From Nonomuraea aurantiaca (GTDB taxonomy: Bacteria; Actinomycetota; Actinomycetes; Streptosporangiales; Streptosporangiaceae), in the NCBI RefSeq assembly GCF_020215705.1, contig NZ_JAIWNB010000043.1:1-52611 (forward strand): 52,611 bases of DNA. Reading direction: 5' to 3'. The notes under the pieces are model-generated. The model did not search any database and was not told the DNA's origin. It saw nothing but the letters and a program-made list of their open reading frames with translations. Shown here piece after piece: positions 1-7,417 of the stretch; position 1 is the first letter of the stretch; each line of letters opens with the position of its first letter. The translations under genes were made by a program, and so were the position numbers.

Positions 1-120
1 GCCGTAGCATTCGCGCTCAACACCAGGCCCCGAAAAACTCTCGGGTGGAAGACACCGGCAGAAGCCTTCAGCGATCATCTAAACTTACTGCTGAACAGCA
101 GTGTTGCGACGACTCCTTGA
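1..120 (+). mobile_element. IS30-family transposase, C-terminal fragment (gene enters from the left edge)
   Basis: Frame 1 reads 39 codons to TGA at 118-120. The peptide contains ALNTRPRKTLGWKTPAEAF, the hallmark C-terminal stretch of IS30-type transposases (DDE integrase domain, where the last helix carries the catalytic Glu region). It ends with LLLNSSVATTP, also typical of actinobacterial IS30 copies. Only the last part is in the window, so completeness cannot be judged. The element's outer end should lie just after the stop, about 121-137. From there rightward the complementary strand reads as an oxidoreductase gene that the element interrupts. Confidence 0.85.
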
Positions 121-888
121 ACCCAAGCTGTGGTCCACCGGTACGTAGCCGGCCAGGCCGGGCGTCAGCCAGCGCGGCAGGGACTCCTTCAGCTCGTTTC
201 GGGCTTCGGCGGTGGAGTTCGCCACGTGGGCGACGGCCGCTGCCATGTGGGCTTGAGGCGTTCCCCCGTGAGAGGCGTACATGGCGATCATCGAGCTCTT
301 CTGCCGGTCGTCGATGTGCATGCCGAGCAGCATCGGGAGGCCGCGCTTCGCGGCCAGTGCCACGGTCGGCGGTGAGGTGCAGGCCACGACCGGGCGCAGC
401 CTGGCCGGTGGGACCAGTGGCACTTCACGGAAGCTGAAGAACTCCCCCGCCGCCGACACCCGCTCGCCGGAGAGCGCGGCGAGCAGTACGTCCAGCGACT
501 CCTCGAAGCCGTGCTCGAAGCGCTCCAACCCGGTGCCGAACACCTCCAGGTCCACCCACGGGCCGCCCCTCCCGACGCCCAGCGTGAAGCGGCCGTTCGA
601 CAGGTGGTGCAGCATGGCCGCCTGTTCGGCCAGGGCGATCGGGTGCTGGGTGGACAGGACGCTCACGGCGGTGCCGAGGCCGATGCGGCTGGTCCTGCCG
701 ATCGCCACGGCCGCCAGCATGGTGGCGGAGGGGCAGACGCCGTAGGACATGAAATGGTGCTCGGCGATCCAGGCATCGGCGAACCCGGCCTCCTCGGCCG
801 CCACGATGAGGTCGAGAGCGTTCGCCAGCACCTGCTCCGATCTCTGGTCCGGAAATCGGGCCACGATCAGAAAAATCCCGATTCGCAT
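85..888 (-). pseudogene. LLM-class flavin-dependent oxidoreductase, C-terminus cut off by the IS30 insertion
   Basis: This is a luciferase-like monooxygenase-family protein (TIM barrel, FMN or F420 dependent). It starts MRIGIFLIVARFPDQ, has the EEAGFADAWIAEHH strand-helix around residue 35, and the conserved GRFTLGVGRGG segment near residue 100. The open frame is 267 codons where family members are usually about 320-350. The last 15 or so residues (HSLGSRSRRNTAVQQ) are encoded by the antisense of the transposase end, so the native barrel C-terminus is missing. The element probably displaced it beyond the left edge. The product is likely non-functional. The substrate is unknown. Confidence 0.8.
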
Positions 889-1035
889 CCCATCGATGAT
901 GGTTGATTTCTGGCGCTTGGGACACCACTCGGGACGCTACTCAGGTCACCGCTCACGGCGACGAGTGGCCGCCCTCCGCCTTCCGCCGCGTGAAAGCCCG
1001 GCCGCCCTCCGCCCTCCGCCGCCATCCCTCTTCCG

Positions 1036-1737
1036 CTACTGCTTCTGTGGTTTCCGGATGCCCTCGCGCCAGATCTGCCTGATCAGGCTCGGCGTGCCCT
1101 CGACGGTGTGGACACCCACGGTCCTGCGGACGTACCGGTCGTCGGCGAGCTGCGCCACCATGCTCGCCGCCAGGTCGCTCCGACCGGCGTACATGCCGCC
1201 CGGAAAGTTCTCGCTCACGCGGTAGTCCGTCACCGTGTCGGAGTCGAACAGCCAGGCCGAGCGGACGATCGTCCAGTCCACGTCGCTCGCCCGTACCAGC
1301 GACTCCATCCGGATCGTGTCCTCGTACAGGGTCCGTCCGGGTTTGCGCATGAAGTACGGCTCCACGATCCGGGTGAAGAGGAACGAGTCGCTCGGACGAT
1401 ACGCGGGGTCGATGGCCGCGCTGCTGGCCACGACCAGCCGTTTCAGGCCATGTCGTGACATGGCGGCGATGAGGTTGGCCGTGCCGGTCGAATAGGTGCT
1501 GATGGGCTTGCTGCTATATGAGACACCCGCCACCGACACCACGGCCTGTCCGCCGGCGACGGCCTCCTCGACCGCGTCCCGGTCCCTGATGTCCGCGCTC
1601 GCCACGGCCAGGCCGTCACGCGGCCGGACGGCGGCCGGGTTACGGGTCACAGCGACGACCTGGTGTCCCTGGGCCAGTGCCTGGGCGGTCAGCAGCCGGC
1701 CGGTGGGCCCGTTGGCGCCGAAGACGACGACACGCAT
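1036..1737 (-). CDS. NAD(P)-binding atypical SDR / NmrA-like oxidoreductase
   Basis: A 233-residue Rossmann-fold protein with the dinucleotide-binding motif GANGPTGRLL at residues 8-17, followed by VAVTRNP at the end of beta-2 and a SAAI segment in place of a classical SDR active site. Together with its short length this puts it in the atypical NAD(P)H-binding group (NmrA/HSCARG-like). The YxxxK motif of classical SDRs is not evident, so it may be a redox sensor or a reductase of unknown substrate. Start: GGGGGAG lies 5 nt before the ATG. It lies downstream of ridA on the same strand, separated by a hairpin. Confidence 0.8.
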   Translation of the reverse strand: MRVVVFGANGPTGRLLTAQALAQGHQVVAVTRNPAAVRPRDGLAVASADIRDRDAVEEAVAGGQAVVSVAGVSYSSKPISTYSTGTANLIAAMSRHGLKRLVVASSAAIDPAYRPSDSFLFTRIVEPYFMRKPGRTLYEDTIRMESLVRASDVDWTIVRSAWLFDSDTVTDYRVSENFPGGMYAGRSDLAASMVAQLADDRYVRRTVGVHTVEGTPSLIRQIWREGIRKPQKQ

Positions 1738-1813
1738 GTCAGCTCCCCCTTCAGATGGTGGCGTTCACCCCCATGACGCGCGGCGCTCGGCGAAGGTGAC
1801 AGCGGCCCTGGCG

Positions 1814-1844
1814 CGCCGCCTCCGGCGGCCCGCCGGAGGCGGCG
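1814..1844 (-). terminator. Strong hairpin after ridA
   Basis: Two perfectly complementary 15-nt arms (1814-1828 and 1830-1844, CGCCGCCTCCGGCGG and its complement) flank one central base. It sits 9 nt beyond the RidA stop and before the SDR gene, so it probably ends or attenuates ridA transcription. No U-tract is seen, as is common in actinomycetes. Confidence 0.6.
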
Positions 1845-1852
1845 AGGTCGCA

Positions 1853-2254
1853 TCACGCGACGGCGGTCCCCTCAAGCTCGACCATCAGGTCAGGGATCGC
1901 CAGCCGGGTCACCCCGAGCATCGTGGTGGGCGGTGCCACCCCGGCGGCGCCCAACCGCGACGCCAGCACGCCGTAGTGCTGGAAGAGCAGATCGACGTCG
2001 GTGGTGTAGACGTTGAGCCGGACGAGGTTCGCGAGGGACATGCCGGCCTCGCCGAGCACGGCCTCCAGGTTGTCGAGGCTCAGCGCCACCTGCGCCGCCA
2101 TGTCATCGGCGTGCTGGGGCTTGCCGTCGCCGCTCATCGCAGTCTGCCCGGAGCAGTAGAGGGTCCGGGTGTGCCCGGAGACGACCTCACCCTGGTTGTA
2201 CCCCATCTCCACCGACCACGCCCACGGGTTGACGACCGTTCGCTCCATTGCCAT
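1853..2254 (-). CDS. RidA / YjgF-family protein
   Basis: A member of the RidA (Rid/YER057c/UK114) family, trimeric enamine/imine deaminases that clear reactive 2-aminoacrylate-type intermediates. Visible family features are an N-terminal VNPWAWS segment, GQTAMSGDGKPQH (the GQ-x-ay-dG region), the helix NLEAVLGEAGMSLANLVRLNVYTTD, and PTTMLGVTRLAIPDLMVELEGTAVA at the end. The last stretch resembles the usual R-x-xLp-xx-xxvEieg signature, with the substrate-binding Arg present. The ATG at 2252-2254 was chosen because GGAG lies 5 nt upstream. An in-frame ATG 24 nt earlier has no such site. The gene is divergent from a WYL regulator that probably controls it. Confidence 0.85.
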   Translation of the reverse strand: MAMERTVVNPWAWSVEMGYNQGEVVSGHTRTLYCSGQTAMSGDGKPQHADDMAAQVALSLDNLEAVLGEAGMSLANLVRLNVYTTDVDLLFQHYGVLASRLGAAGVAPPTTMLGVTRLAIPDLMVELEGTAVA

Positions 2255-2334
2255 GTCAGCTCCATTCGATTCATTCACATCACGTACGTCGATCGGCTCG
2301 ACAGCCGGTCGCGTTTATGAGCCTCCCAACAAAT

Positions 2335-2353
2335 CACGACATCCTGTGTCGTG
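2335..2353. promoter_or_regulatory. Inverted repeat operator between ridA and the WYL regulator
   Basis: CACGAC (2335-2340), 7 nt, then GTCGTG (2348-2353), a perfect 6-bp inverted repeat with AT-rich flanks on both sides. It lies about where the -35 of the rightward promoter would be, just before the TAACGT -10-like element. Probably the binding site of the adjacent WYL-type regulator. Confidence 0.5.
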
Positions 2354-2361
2354 TATTTCGC

Positions 2362-2367
2362 TAACGT
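2362..2367 (+). promoter_or_regulatory. -10-like element for a leaderless WYL regulator transcript
   Basis: TAACGT ends 6 nt before the ATG at 2374 and no Shine-Dalgarno sequence precedes that ATG. This is the usual layout of leaderless actinobacterial transcripts. Confidence 0.4.
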
Positions 2368-2373
2368 TCTCGC

Positions 2374-3363
2374 ATGCGCGCCGATCGGTTGGTTTCGCTG
2401 GTGCTGCTGCTGCGGCAGTACGGGCGGCTGTCCGCGGCCACGCTGGCCCGCGAGCTGGAGGTGTCCACCCGCACCGTGCTGCGCGACATCGAGGCGCTGT
2501 CCGCGGCCGGTGTCCCCGTCTACGCCGAACGCGGCCGGCACGGCGGTTTCGCGTTGTTGCCGGGATTCCGGACCGAGCTCACCGGGCTGAACCCCGACGA
2601 GGCCCTTGCCCTGCTGGTCGCCGGATCGCGGCGCGGCGCCCAGGCATTCGGCCTCGGCTCGTCGCTCGCTTCGGCGATGCTCAAGGTGGTTGACGCGCTC
2701 CCGGAAAGCTATCGGGACACCGCGGCCGGCGCGGCCGAGCGATTGCTCATCGACCCGGAGACCGACCTCCTCTCGCGGCGGCTGGTCGCTGAGGAGGTGC
2801 CTGACGCCATAGCGGCCGAGGTCCTGCGTGCGGTGTTCGCCGGGCACAAGCTGCGGATCCACTACGAGGCTGTGGACCAGACCCCGGAGTGGCGCACGGT
2901 GGACCCGATCGGCCTGGTCACCATACGTGACCGGGGTTACTTGCTGGCCACGAGGTCGGGCGCGGACCGCACCTACCGGCTGTCCCGGATCTTGGCCGCC
3001 GAGGAACTCGCCGAACCCGCACAGCGACCAGACCGGGTCGATCTGGACCGGGCCTGGCAGGAACGCAGCACGCGGTTCCGGGCCGGCGGCGACCAAGTCA
3101 CCGTGCTGGTACGAGTCCACCCGGCGCGGCGGGAGGACCTGCTGGGAACCGCCCTGGCCGTCCTCGCCGAAGAAGCCGAAACCGAAGAAGCCGGCGCGGA
3201 CGGCTGGCTGCGGATGGAGGTGACCTTCCAAGATTCGAGACACGCCGAATGGGCACTGTGGCAGCTCAGCACGAACGCGGAAGCCCTCGCCCCGCAGTGG
3301 TTACGCACCGCCCTGCGCAACCGCGCCGCCGCGATCGCCACCCGCTACGGAGCGTCATCCTGA
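2374..3363 (+). CDS. HTH-WYL domain transcriptional regulator (YafY/PafC type)
   Basis: 329 residues. The N-terminal winged helix (residues 1-60) carries the DeoR/HTH_11-like pattern RLVSLVLLLRQYGRLSA, with TRTVLRDIEALSAAGVPVYA as the recognition helix and wing. A WYL domain follows, where LRIHYEAVDQTPEWRTVDPIGLV and GYLLATRSGADRTYRLSRI carry the R-x-x-P-G/L-x-y-Ll strand motif, and then a WCX extension (VLVRVHPARRED). WYL proteins sense nucleic-acid or small ligands and act as repressors or activators. The gene diverges from ridA with an inverted repeat between them, suggesting auto- and ridA regulation. Confidence 0.85.
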   Translation: MRADRLVSLVLLLRQYGRLSAATLARELEVSTRTVLRDIEALSAAGVPVYAERGRHGGFALLPGFRTELTGLNPDEALALLVAGSRRGAQAFGLGSSLASAMLKVVDALPESYRDTAAGAAERLLIDPETDLLSRRLVAEEVPDAIAAEVLRAVFAGHKLRIHYEAVDQTPEWRTVDPIGLVTIRDRGYLLATRSGADRTYRLSRILAAEELAEPAQRPDRVDLDRAWQERSTRFRAGGDQVTVLVRVHPARREDLLGTALAVLAEEAETEEAGADGWLRMEVTFQDSRHAEWALWQLSTNAEALAPQWLRTALRNRAAAIATRYGASS

Positions 3364-3390
3364 CCCGCATGAAAAGATCAACCGAAGGAG

Positions 3391-4062
3391 CTAACCGAAG
3401 AGGCTCGCCTGGCCCTCGCCCACGGCCGGGTCCCGGTGCCGCTTGAGGTGACGCCAGCGGGGCAGGTCGTCCAGGTACGACCACGACAGCCGATGGTGCT
3501 CCGTAGGCCCCAGGCGGGCCAGCGCCTCCTGGTGGACCGGTGACGGATAGCCCGCGTTGTCCGCGAAGCCGTACTCGTCGCATCCGATCGTCCCCATGTA
3601 CGCGTCCCGCCGTACCTTGGCCAGGACCGAGGCGGCCGCCACCGAGATGCTGGCCGAGTCGCCCTTGACCTCCAGGCGTACCGGCCACGGCGCCCCGATG
3701 TAGTCGTGCGAGCCATCGAGGATCAGCGCGTCGGGCCGCACGGGGAGGGCGGCCAGGGCGCGGCGGGCGGCGCGGCGCAGGGCCTCCGTCATGCCGAGCT
3801 CGTCGACCTCGGCATGGGTGGCGTCGCCGAAGCCGATGCCGGCCGCCCAGGACTCCAGGGAGGCGGCCACCGCCCTGCGCTTGGCGGCGGACAGCTGCTT
3901 GGAGTCCGTCAGCCCGGCGGGCGGGTCCGACAGGTCGGTGATGACGGCGCACACCGTCACCGGGCCGGCCCACGCGCCCCGCCCCACCTCGTCGAGGCCC
4001 GCGACCGTGGTCGTGCTGCGCTGGGAGAGCAGCAGGTGCTCGATGTCATAGGTGGGCGCCAT
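3391..4062 (-). CDS. rnhB: Ribonuclease HII
   Basis: Endonuclease that cleaves the RNA strand of RNA-DNA hybrids and starts ribonucleotide excision. The protein has GLDEVGRGAWAGPV near residues 23-36 (the catalytic D and E of the type 2 RNase H DExxG motif), the LTDSKQLSAAKR helix, DALILDGSHD with a catalytic Asp, and SISVAAASVLAKVRRDAYM. Length (223 aa) is typical. It is set 13 nt downstream of a LysR gene rather than in the usual rplS-lepB neighbourhood, so it may be a second copy. ATG at 4062 was preferred. A GTG two codons earlier is possible. Confidence 0.9.
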   Translation of the reverse strand: MAPTYDIEHLLLSQRSTTTVAGLDEVGRGAWAGPVTVCAVITDLSDPPAGLTDSKQLSAAKRRAVAASLESWAAGIGFGDATHAEVDELGMTEALRRAARRALAALPVRPDALILDGSHDYIGAPWPVRLEVKGDSASISVAAASVLAKVRRDAYMGTIGCDEYGFADNAGYPSPVHQEALARLGPTEHHRLSWSYLDDLPRWRHLKRHRDPAVGEGQASLFG

Positions 4063-4074
4063 GGGCACCAGACG

Positions 4075-5010
4075 TTATCGCTCCGCGAGCCGTACCGGAT
4101 CCAGATCGGCGGCGAGATAGCGCGCGGCGACGTGGATGGCCCGTAGCGTCACCGACACCGACGGCCGGTGGACGCTGGAGCCGCGCGCGACGGCCCGCAC
4201 CTCGCGGCCCACCGGATTGCCGGGGAACTGGCGGACGGCGATGCCGCGCACGCCGGCGGCCAGCGCGAGCGCGGGCACGGCGGCGATCCCGATGCCCTTG
4301 GCGACCAGCGACAGGATGGTGCCCAGCCCCTCGAACTCCCACGGCGTCGGCCTGGTGCCGCCCACGTCCACGAAGAGCCGGTCGACCGCGAGGCGTGACG
4401 GCTCCCCGTCCGGAGTGGCCATCCACGGCTCGTCACGCAGCTCGCGCAGGTCCAGGGGCACCTCCGGGTCGGCCAGCCGGTGCTTGCGCGGCACCACCAG
4501 CACCAGCGGGTCGTTCAGCAGCGGGAACGTCCGCAGGCTGTCGCTGTCGCCGACCCGCCCGTACCAGTCGTCGACGAGCGCGATGTCCACCTCGCCCGCC
4601 TGCACCTCGCGCATGCCCCGCCCCGACCGGCTCTGCCCGAGCCGGAGCGTCAGCTCGGTGTAGCGGCGCAGCGAGCGCGCCAGGGCGGGCGCGAACGCGA
4701 CCGCCGCCGTGGGGAAGGCGGTCACCACCACCCGGCCGGACGGCGTGCCCGCGTGGGCCGAAAGGTCGGATTCGGCCTCTTCGACCATGGACAGAATGCG
4801 TTCGCCATGGATCACCAGGCGGCGGCCCGCGTCCGTCAACTCGGCGCTGCGCGCGGTCCGGTCGATCAGCGCGGTTCCGGTCTCCCGTTCGAGGGCCGCC
4901 AGCTGCTGGGACACGGCGGAAGGACTGTACCCCAGCGACTCGGCGGTCGCCGAGATGCTGCCTCGACGAGCAAATTCGCAGATCAGCACCAAGCGCCGGA
5001 ATTCGAGCAT
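4075..5010 (-). CDS. LysR-family transcriptional regulator
   Basis: 311 residues: N-terminal winged helix (MLEFRRLVLICEFARRG, then AESLGYSPSAVSQQLAALERETGTALIDR as helix-turn-helix) followed by a periplasmic-binding-type co-inducer domain from about residue 90. The ATG at 5008-5010 has AGGAAG 4 nt upstream. A longer open frame exists but lacks homology before this Met. It is divergent from an aminotransferase with an inverted repeat between the two starts, so it probably controls that gene. Its 3' end nearly abuts rnhB. Confidence 0.88.
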   Translation of the reverse strand: MLEFRRLVLICEFARRGSISATAESLGYSPSAVSQQLAALERETGTALIDRTARSAELTDAGRRLVIHGERILSMVEEAESDLSAHAGTPSGRVVVTAFPTAAVAFAPALARSLRRYTELTLRLGQSRSGRGMREVQAGEVDIALVDDWYGRVGDSDSLRTFPLLNDPLVLVVPRKHRLADPEVPLDLRELRDEPWMATPDGEPSRLAVDRLFVDVGGTRPTPWEFEGLGTILSLVAKGIGIAAVPALALAAGVRGIAVRQFPGNPVGREVRAVARGSSVHRPSVSVTLRAIHVAARYLAADLDPVRLAER

Positions 5011-5029
5011 CGGACTTCCTTCCGCCCAC

Positions 5030-5051
5030 CCACAAAAAGCCTCGCTTGTGG
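5030..5051. promoter_or_regulatory. LysR-type operator
   Basis: CCACAA (5030-5035), ten bases, TTGTGG (5046-5051). This is a perfect dyad of the size and spacing expected for a LysR binding site, in the 79-bp gap between the divergent LysR and aminotransferase starts. Confidence 0.5.
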
Positions 5052-5089
5052 TGATGCCTTCATCCAACCACGCTGGGAACGTGACAAAC

Positions 5090-6376
5090 ATGACGGTTAC
5101 CCTCTCCGCCACTCTGGCGACCAACGAAGACATCGAGCGAAGACGGCGCGCCGGGGAACGGGTGCTGCACCTCGCATTCGGCGAGGCCGGCCTGCCCGTC
5201 CACCCGGCGCTGCGCGACAAGCTGGTCGCCGCATCCGAGCGCAACGGCTACGGGCCGGTCGCGGGAGCGGCCGACCTGCGGAGCGCGGCGGCGGGCTACT
5301 GGACACGACGGGGACTCCCCACCGACCCCGAACTGGTCGTCTGCGGCCCCGGCAGCAAGTCACTGCTGTACGGAGTGCTCCTGGCCATCGGCGGCGACAT
5401 CGTCCTGCCCATGCCCAGCTGGGTCAGCTACGCGGCGCAGGCGGACCTGGTCGGCGCCCGTCCGATCATGGTCGCGCCCCCGCAGGGAGAAGGCGGTGTA
5501 CCGGATCCGGAGCGCGTGGCCTCGGCCGTGTTGCACGCTCGCGCCCAGGGCCGGAACGTCCGCTCGGTGCTCGTGACGCTGCCCGACAACCCCACCGGAC
5601 GCCTCGCGCCGCCGCAGACCATCCAACGCCTGGTGGAGGTCGCCCGCGAGCTCGACCTGTACATCATCTCGGACGAGATCTACCGGGACCTGCTGCACGA
5701 CCCGCTGCTTCCCTTCACCTCGCCCGCGGACCTGGCGCCCGAGCGCACGGTCGTCACCACCGGGCTCAGCAAGAGCCTGGCGCTGGGCGGCTGGCGGATC
5801 GGCGTGGCCAGGCTGCCCGACGAGGCGTACGACCTGCGCGCCAAGCTGCTCGCGGTGGCGAGCGAGATCTGGTCCGCCCCGGCCGCTCCCGTGCAGGAAG
5901 CCGCCGCCTACGCCTTCACCGACCCGCCCGAGCTGGCCGAGCGCATCCTGCGGAGCCGGCGGCTGCACGGAACGCTCGCTCGCGCGGTGCGCGACAGGTT
6001 CACGGAGATCGGCGCGTCGGTGCCCACTCCCCAGGGCGGGTTCTACCTCTACCCGGACCTGAGCCACCTGCGACTCGGCGGCTCGGCCGAGATCACCCGG
6101 CTCCTGCTCGAGGAGCACGGCATCGGCGTGCTGCCCGGCCACGCGTTCGGCGACGATCCCGCCGCCGCGCGGGTACGGGTCGCGGTGAGCCTGCTCTACG
6201 GGGACACCACGGAGGAGCGACTGGCCGCGCTGAACAGCTCGGATCCACTCCAGCTGCCGTGGATCGCGGCCAATCTCGACCAGCTGTCGATGGGCTTGAC
6301 GGAGCTCTCGCCGGCGCGGCGGAGCCCGGTGCGTGAACGGCACCCGGCGCTCGTGCCGACGCCATGTCACAGTTAG
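5090..6376 (+). CDS. PLP-dependent aminotransferase, class I/II
   Basis: 428 residues with the fold-type I aspartate aminotransferase layout: LVVCGPGSKSLLYGVL (phosphate and cofactor cradle), LPDNPTGRLAPP (the conserved NPTG, Asn contacting the PLP oxygen), YIISDEIYRDL (Asp contacting the pyridine nitrogen), TGLSKSLALGGWRIG with the Schiff-base Lys at about residue 228, and RVRVAVSL carrying the substrate-carboxylate Arg. It probably transaminates an alpha-amino acid; the substrate cannot be told. The start at 5090 has GGGAA 10 nt upstream; an ATG at 5054 in frame is an alternative. The last 25 residues are an unconserved tail. Confidence 0.85.
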   Translation: MTVTLSATLATNEDIERRRRAGERVLHLAFGEAGLPVHPALRDKLVAASERNGYGPVAGAADLRSAAAGYWTRRGLPTDPELVVCGPGSKSLLYGVLLAIGGDIVLPMPSWVSYAAQADLVGARPIMVAPPQGEGGVPDPERVASAVLHARAQGRNVRSVLVTLPDNPTGRLAPPQTIQRLVEVARELDLYIISDEIYRDLLHDPLLPFTSPADLAPERTVVTTGLSKSLALGGWRIGVARLPDEAYDLRAKLLAVASEIWSAPAAPVQEAAAYAFTDPPELAERILRSRRLHGTLARAVRDRFTEIGASVPTPQGGFYLYPDLSHLRLGGSAEITRLLLEEHGIGVLPGHAFGDDPAAARVRVAVSLLYGDTTEERLAALNSSDPLQLPWIAANLDQLSMGLTELSPARRSPVRERHPALVPTPCHS

Positions 6377-6517
6377 GCGAAACTTTGTCCACGGGCCGGT
6401 GCGGAGACCCCGTAATCGGCCCGTTGACCTGCATGAATACCCAGGTTGCAACAAGCTGCAAAGAATGGTGGGCGAGTGCTGTTCTCTCCCATACCGAGCA
6501 GCCTCCATCATGTGCTC

Positions 6518-7165
6518 ATGCCCGCTCTTGTCACCTTGTCCGGGCGCCTCGTGCGCCTGGAACCTCTCAGCCTCGCGGTGATCGACGACCTCGTCGCCGC
6601 GGCGAGTGAAGACCGCTCCACGTATGCCTTCACCCGTGTCCCGGCCGGCCGGGACGAGATGGTCTCCTATGTGGAGGCCGCACTGGCTGAGCAGGCGGAG
6701 GGCCGCACGCTGCCCTTCGCCGTCCGGTGGCTGAACACCGACCGTGTGGTCGGTGCCACCCGTCTCATGCACCTGGAGTACTGGCAGGGCCCCATGCCCT
6801 GGCCGCCGGGTACGCGGGGCGCGGTGGGCGAGGTCCCGTCCGTGGCCGACATCGGTTACACCTGGCTGGGCGCGTCCGCCCAGGGCACGGGTGCTAACCG
6901 GGAAAGCAAGTACCTGATGCTCTCGCACGCCTTCGAGACGTGGAACGTCCACCGCATCACGCTCAAGTCAGACGTACGCAACAACAGGTCCCTGGCCGCG
7001 ATAGCCGCCTTGGGCGCGCATTTCGACGGGATACGCCGGGCAGAATGCAGGGGCGCGGATGACACTGTCCGAGATACGGCGTACTACTCGATCCTGAACT
7101 CGGAATGGCCCGGGATTCGAGAACGCCTGGCCCAGAGGCTTGTCCTCGCGGCCGAGGCAGCATAA
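6518..7165 (+). CDS. GNAT-family N-acetyltransferase (RimJ/RimL-like)
   Basis: 215 residues from ATG 6518. The order is LVRLEPLSLAVIDDLVAAA, a central strand pair around PFAVRWLNTDRVVGATRL, ADIGYTWLGASAQGTGANRESKYLMLSHAFE (the acetyl-CoA pyrophosphate loop), then VHRITLKSDVRNNRSLAAIAALGAHFDG. This is typical of the RimJ/RimL subgroup that acetylates protein N-termini or small amines. The pyrophosphate loop reads QGTGAN instead of the common Q-x-x-G-x-G/A. It stands alone and is closed by a hairpin 15 nt after the stop. Confidence 0.82.
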   Translation: MPALVTLSGRLVRLEPLSLAVIDDLVAAASEDRSTYAFTRVPAGRDEMVSYVEAALAEQAEGRTLPFAVRWLNTDRVVGATRLMHLEYWQGPMPWPPGTRGAVGEVPSVADIGYTWLGASAQGTGANRESKYLMLSHAFETWNVHRITLKSDVRNNRSLAAIAALGAHFDGIRRAECRGADDTVRDTAYYSILNSEWPGIRERLAQRLVLAAEAA

Positions 7166-7180
7166 GGAAGCATCCGTGAA

Positions 7181-7202
7181 GGCCCCGCCATACGGCGGGG
7201 CC
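7181..7202 (+). terminator. Terminator hairpin after the acetyltransferase
   Basis: GGCCCCGCC (7181-7189), loop ATAC, GGCGGGGCC (7194-7202), followed by TGTGTCTT. A perfect 9-bp GC stem with a short T-rich tail. Confidence 0.7.
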
Positions 7203-7292
7203 TGTGTCTTGCTTGTCCCATTTATGCCAGTGTCATGGCCGCCCCCGCGTTATCGGGGCCATGCCGCTGTTGACCCTCAGCATCCGCCGCGT

Positions 7293-7335
7293 GGCTCAAC
7301 ACCCGATTAAAGGCCGATCAACGCTTCGGTTAACG
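7293..7335 (+). promoter_or_regulatory. Candidate SARP operator and promoter
   Basis: Heptamers CGATTAA (7304-7310) and CGATCAA (7315-7321) repeat with an 11-bp period, the arrangement bound by SARP-family activators. Eight bases further on is TTAACG (7330-7335), a weak -10 at the distance reported for SARP promoters. It lies about 100 bp before the SARP-type gene, which suggests autoregulation. A near-copy of the element is at 10689-10730. Confidence 0.5.
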
Positions 7336-7417
7336 AATGGGCGGATGCCTATCTGTTACGCAAGGATGGACCTATCATTTGGTAACAAATCTTTCCATTG
7401 CGTTGGAGACAGGCGAC

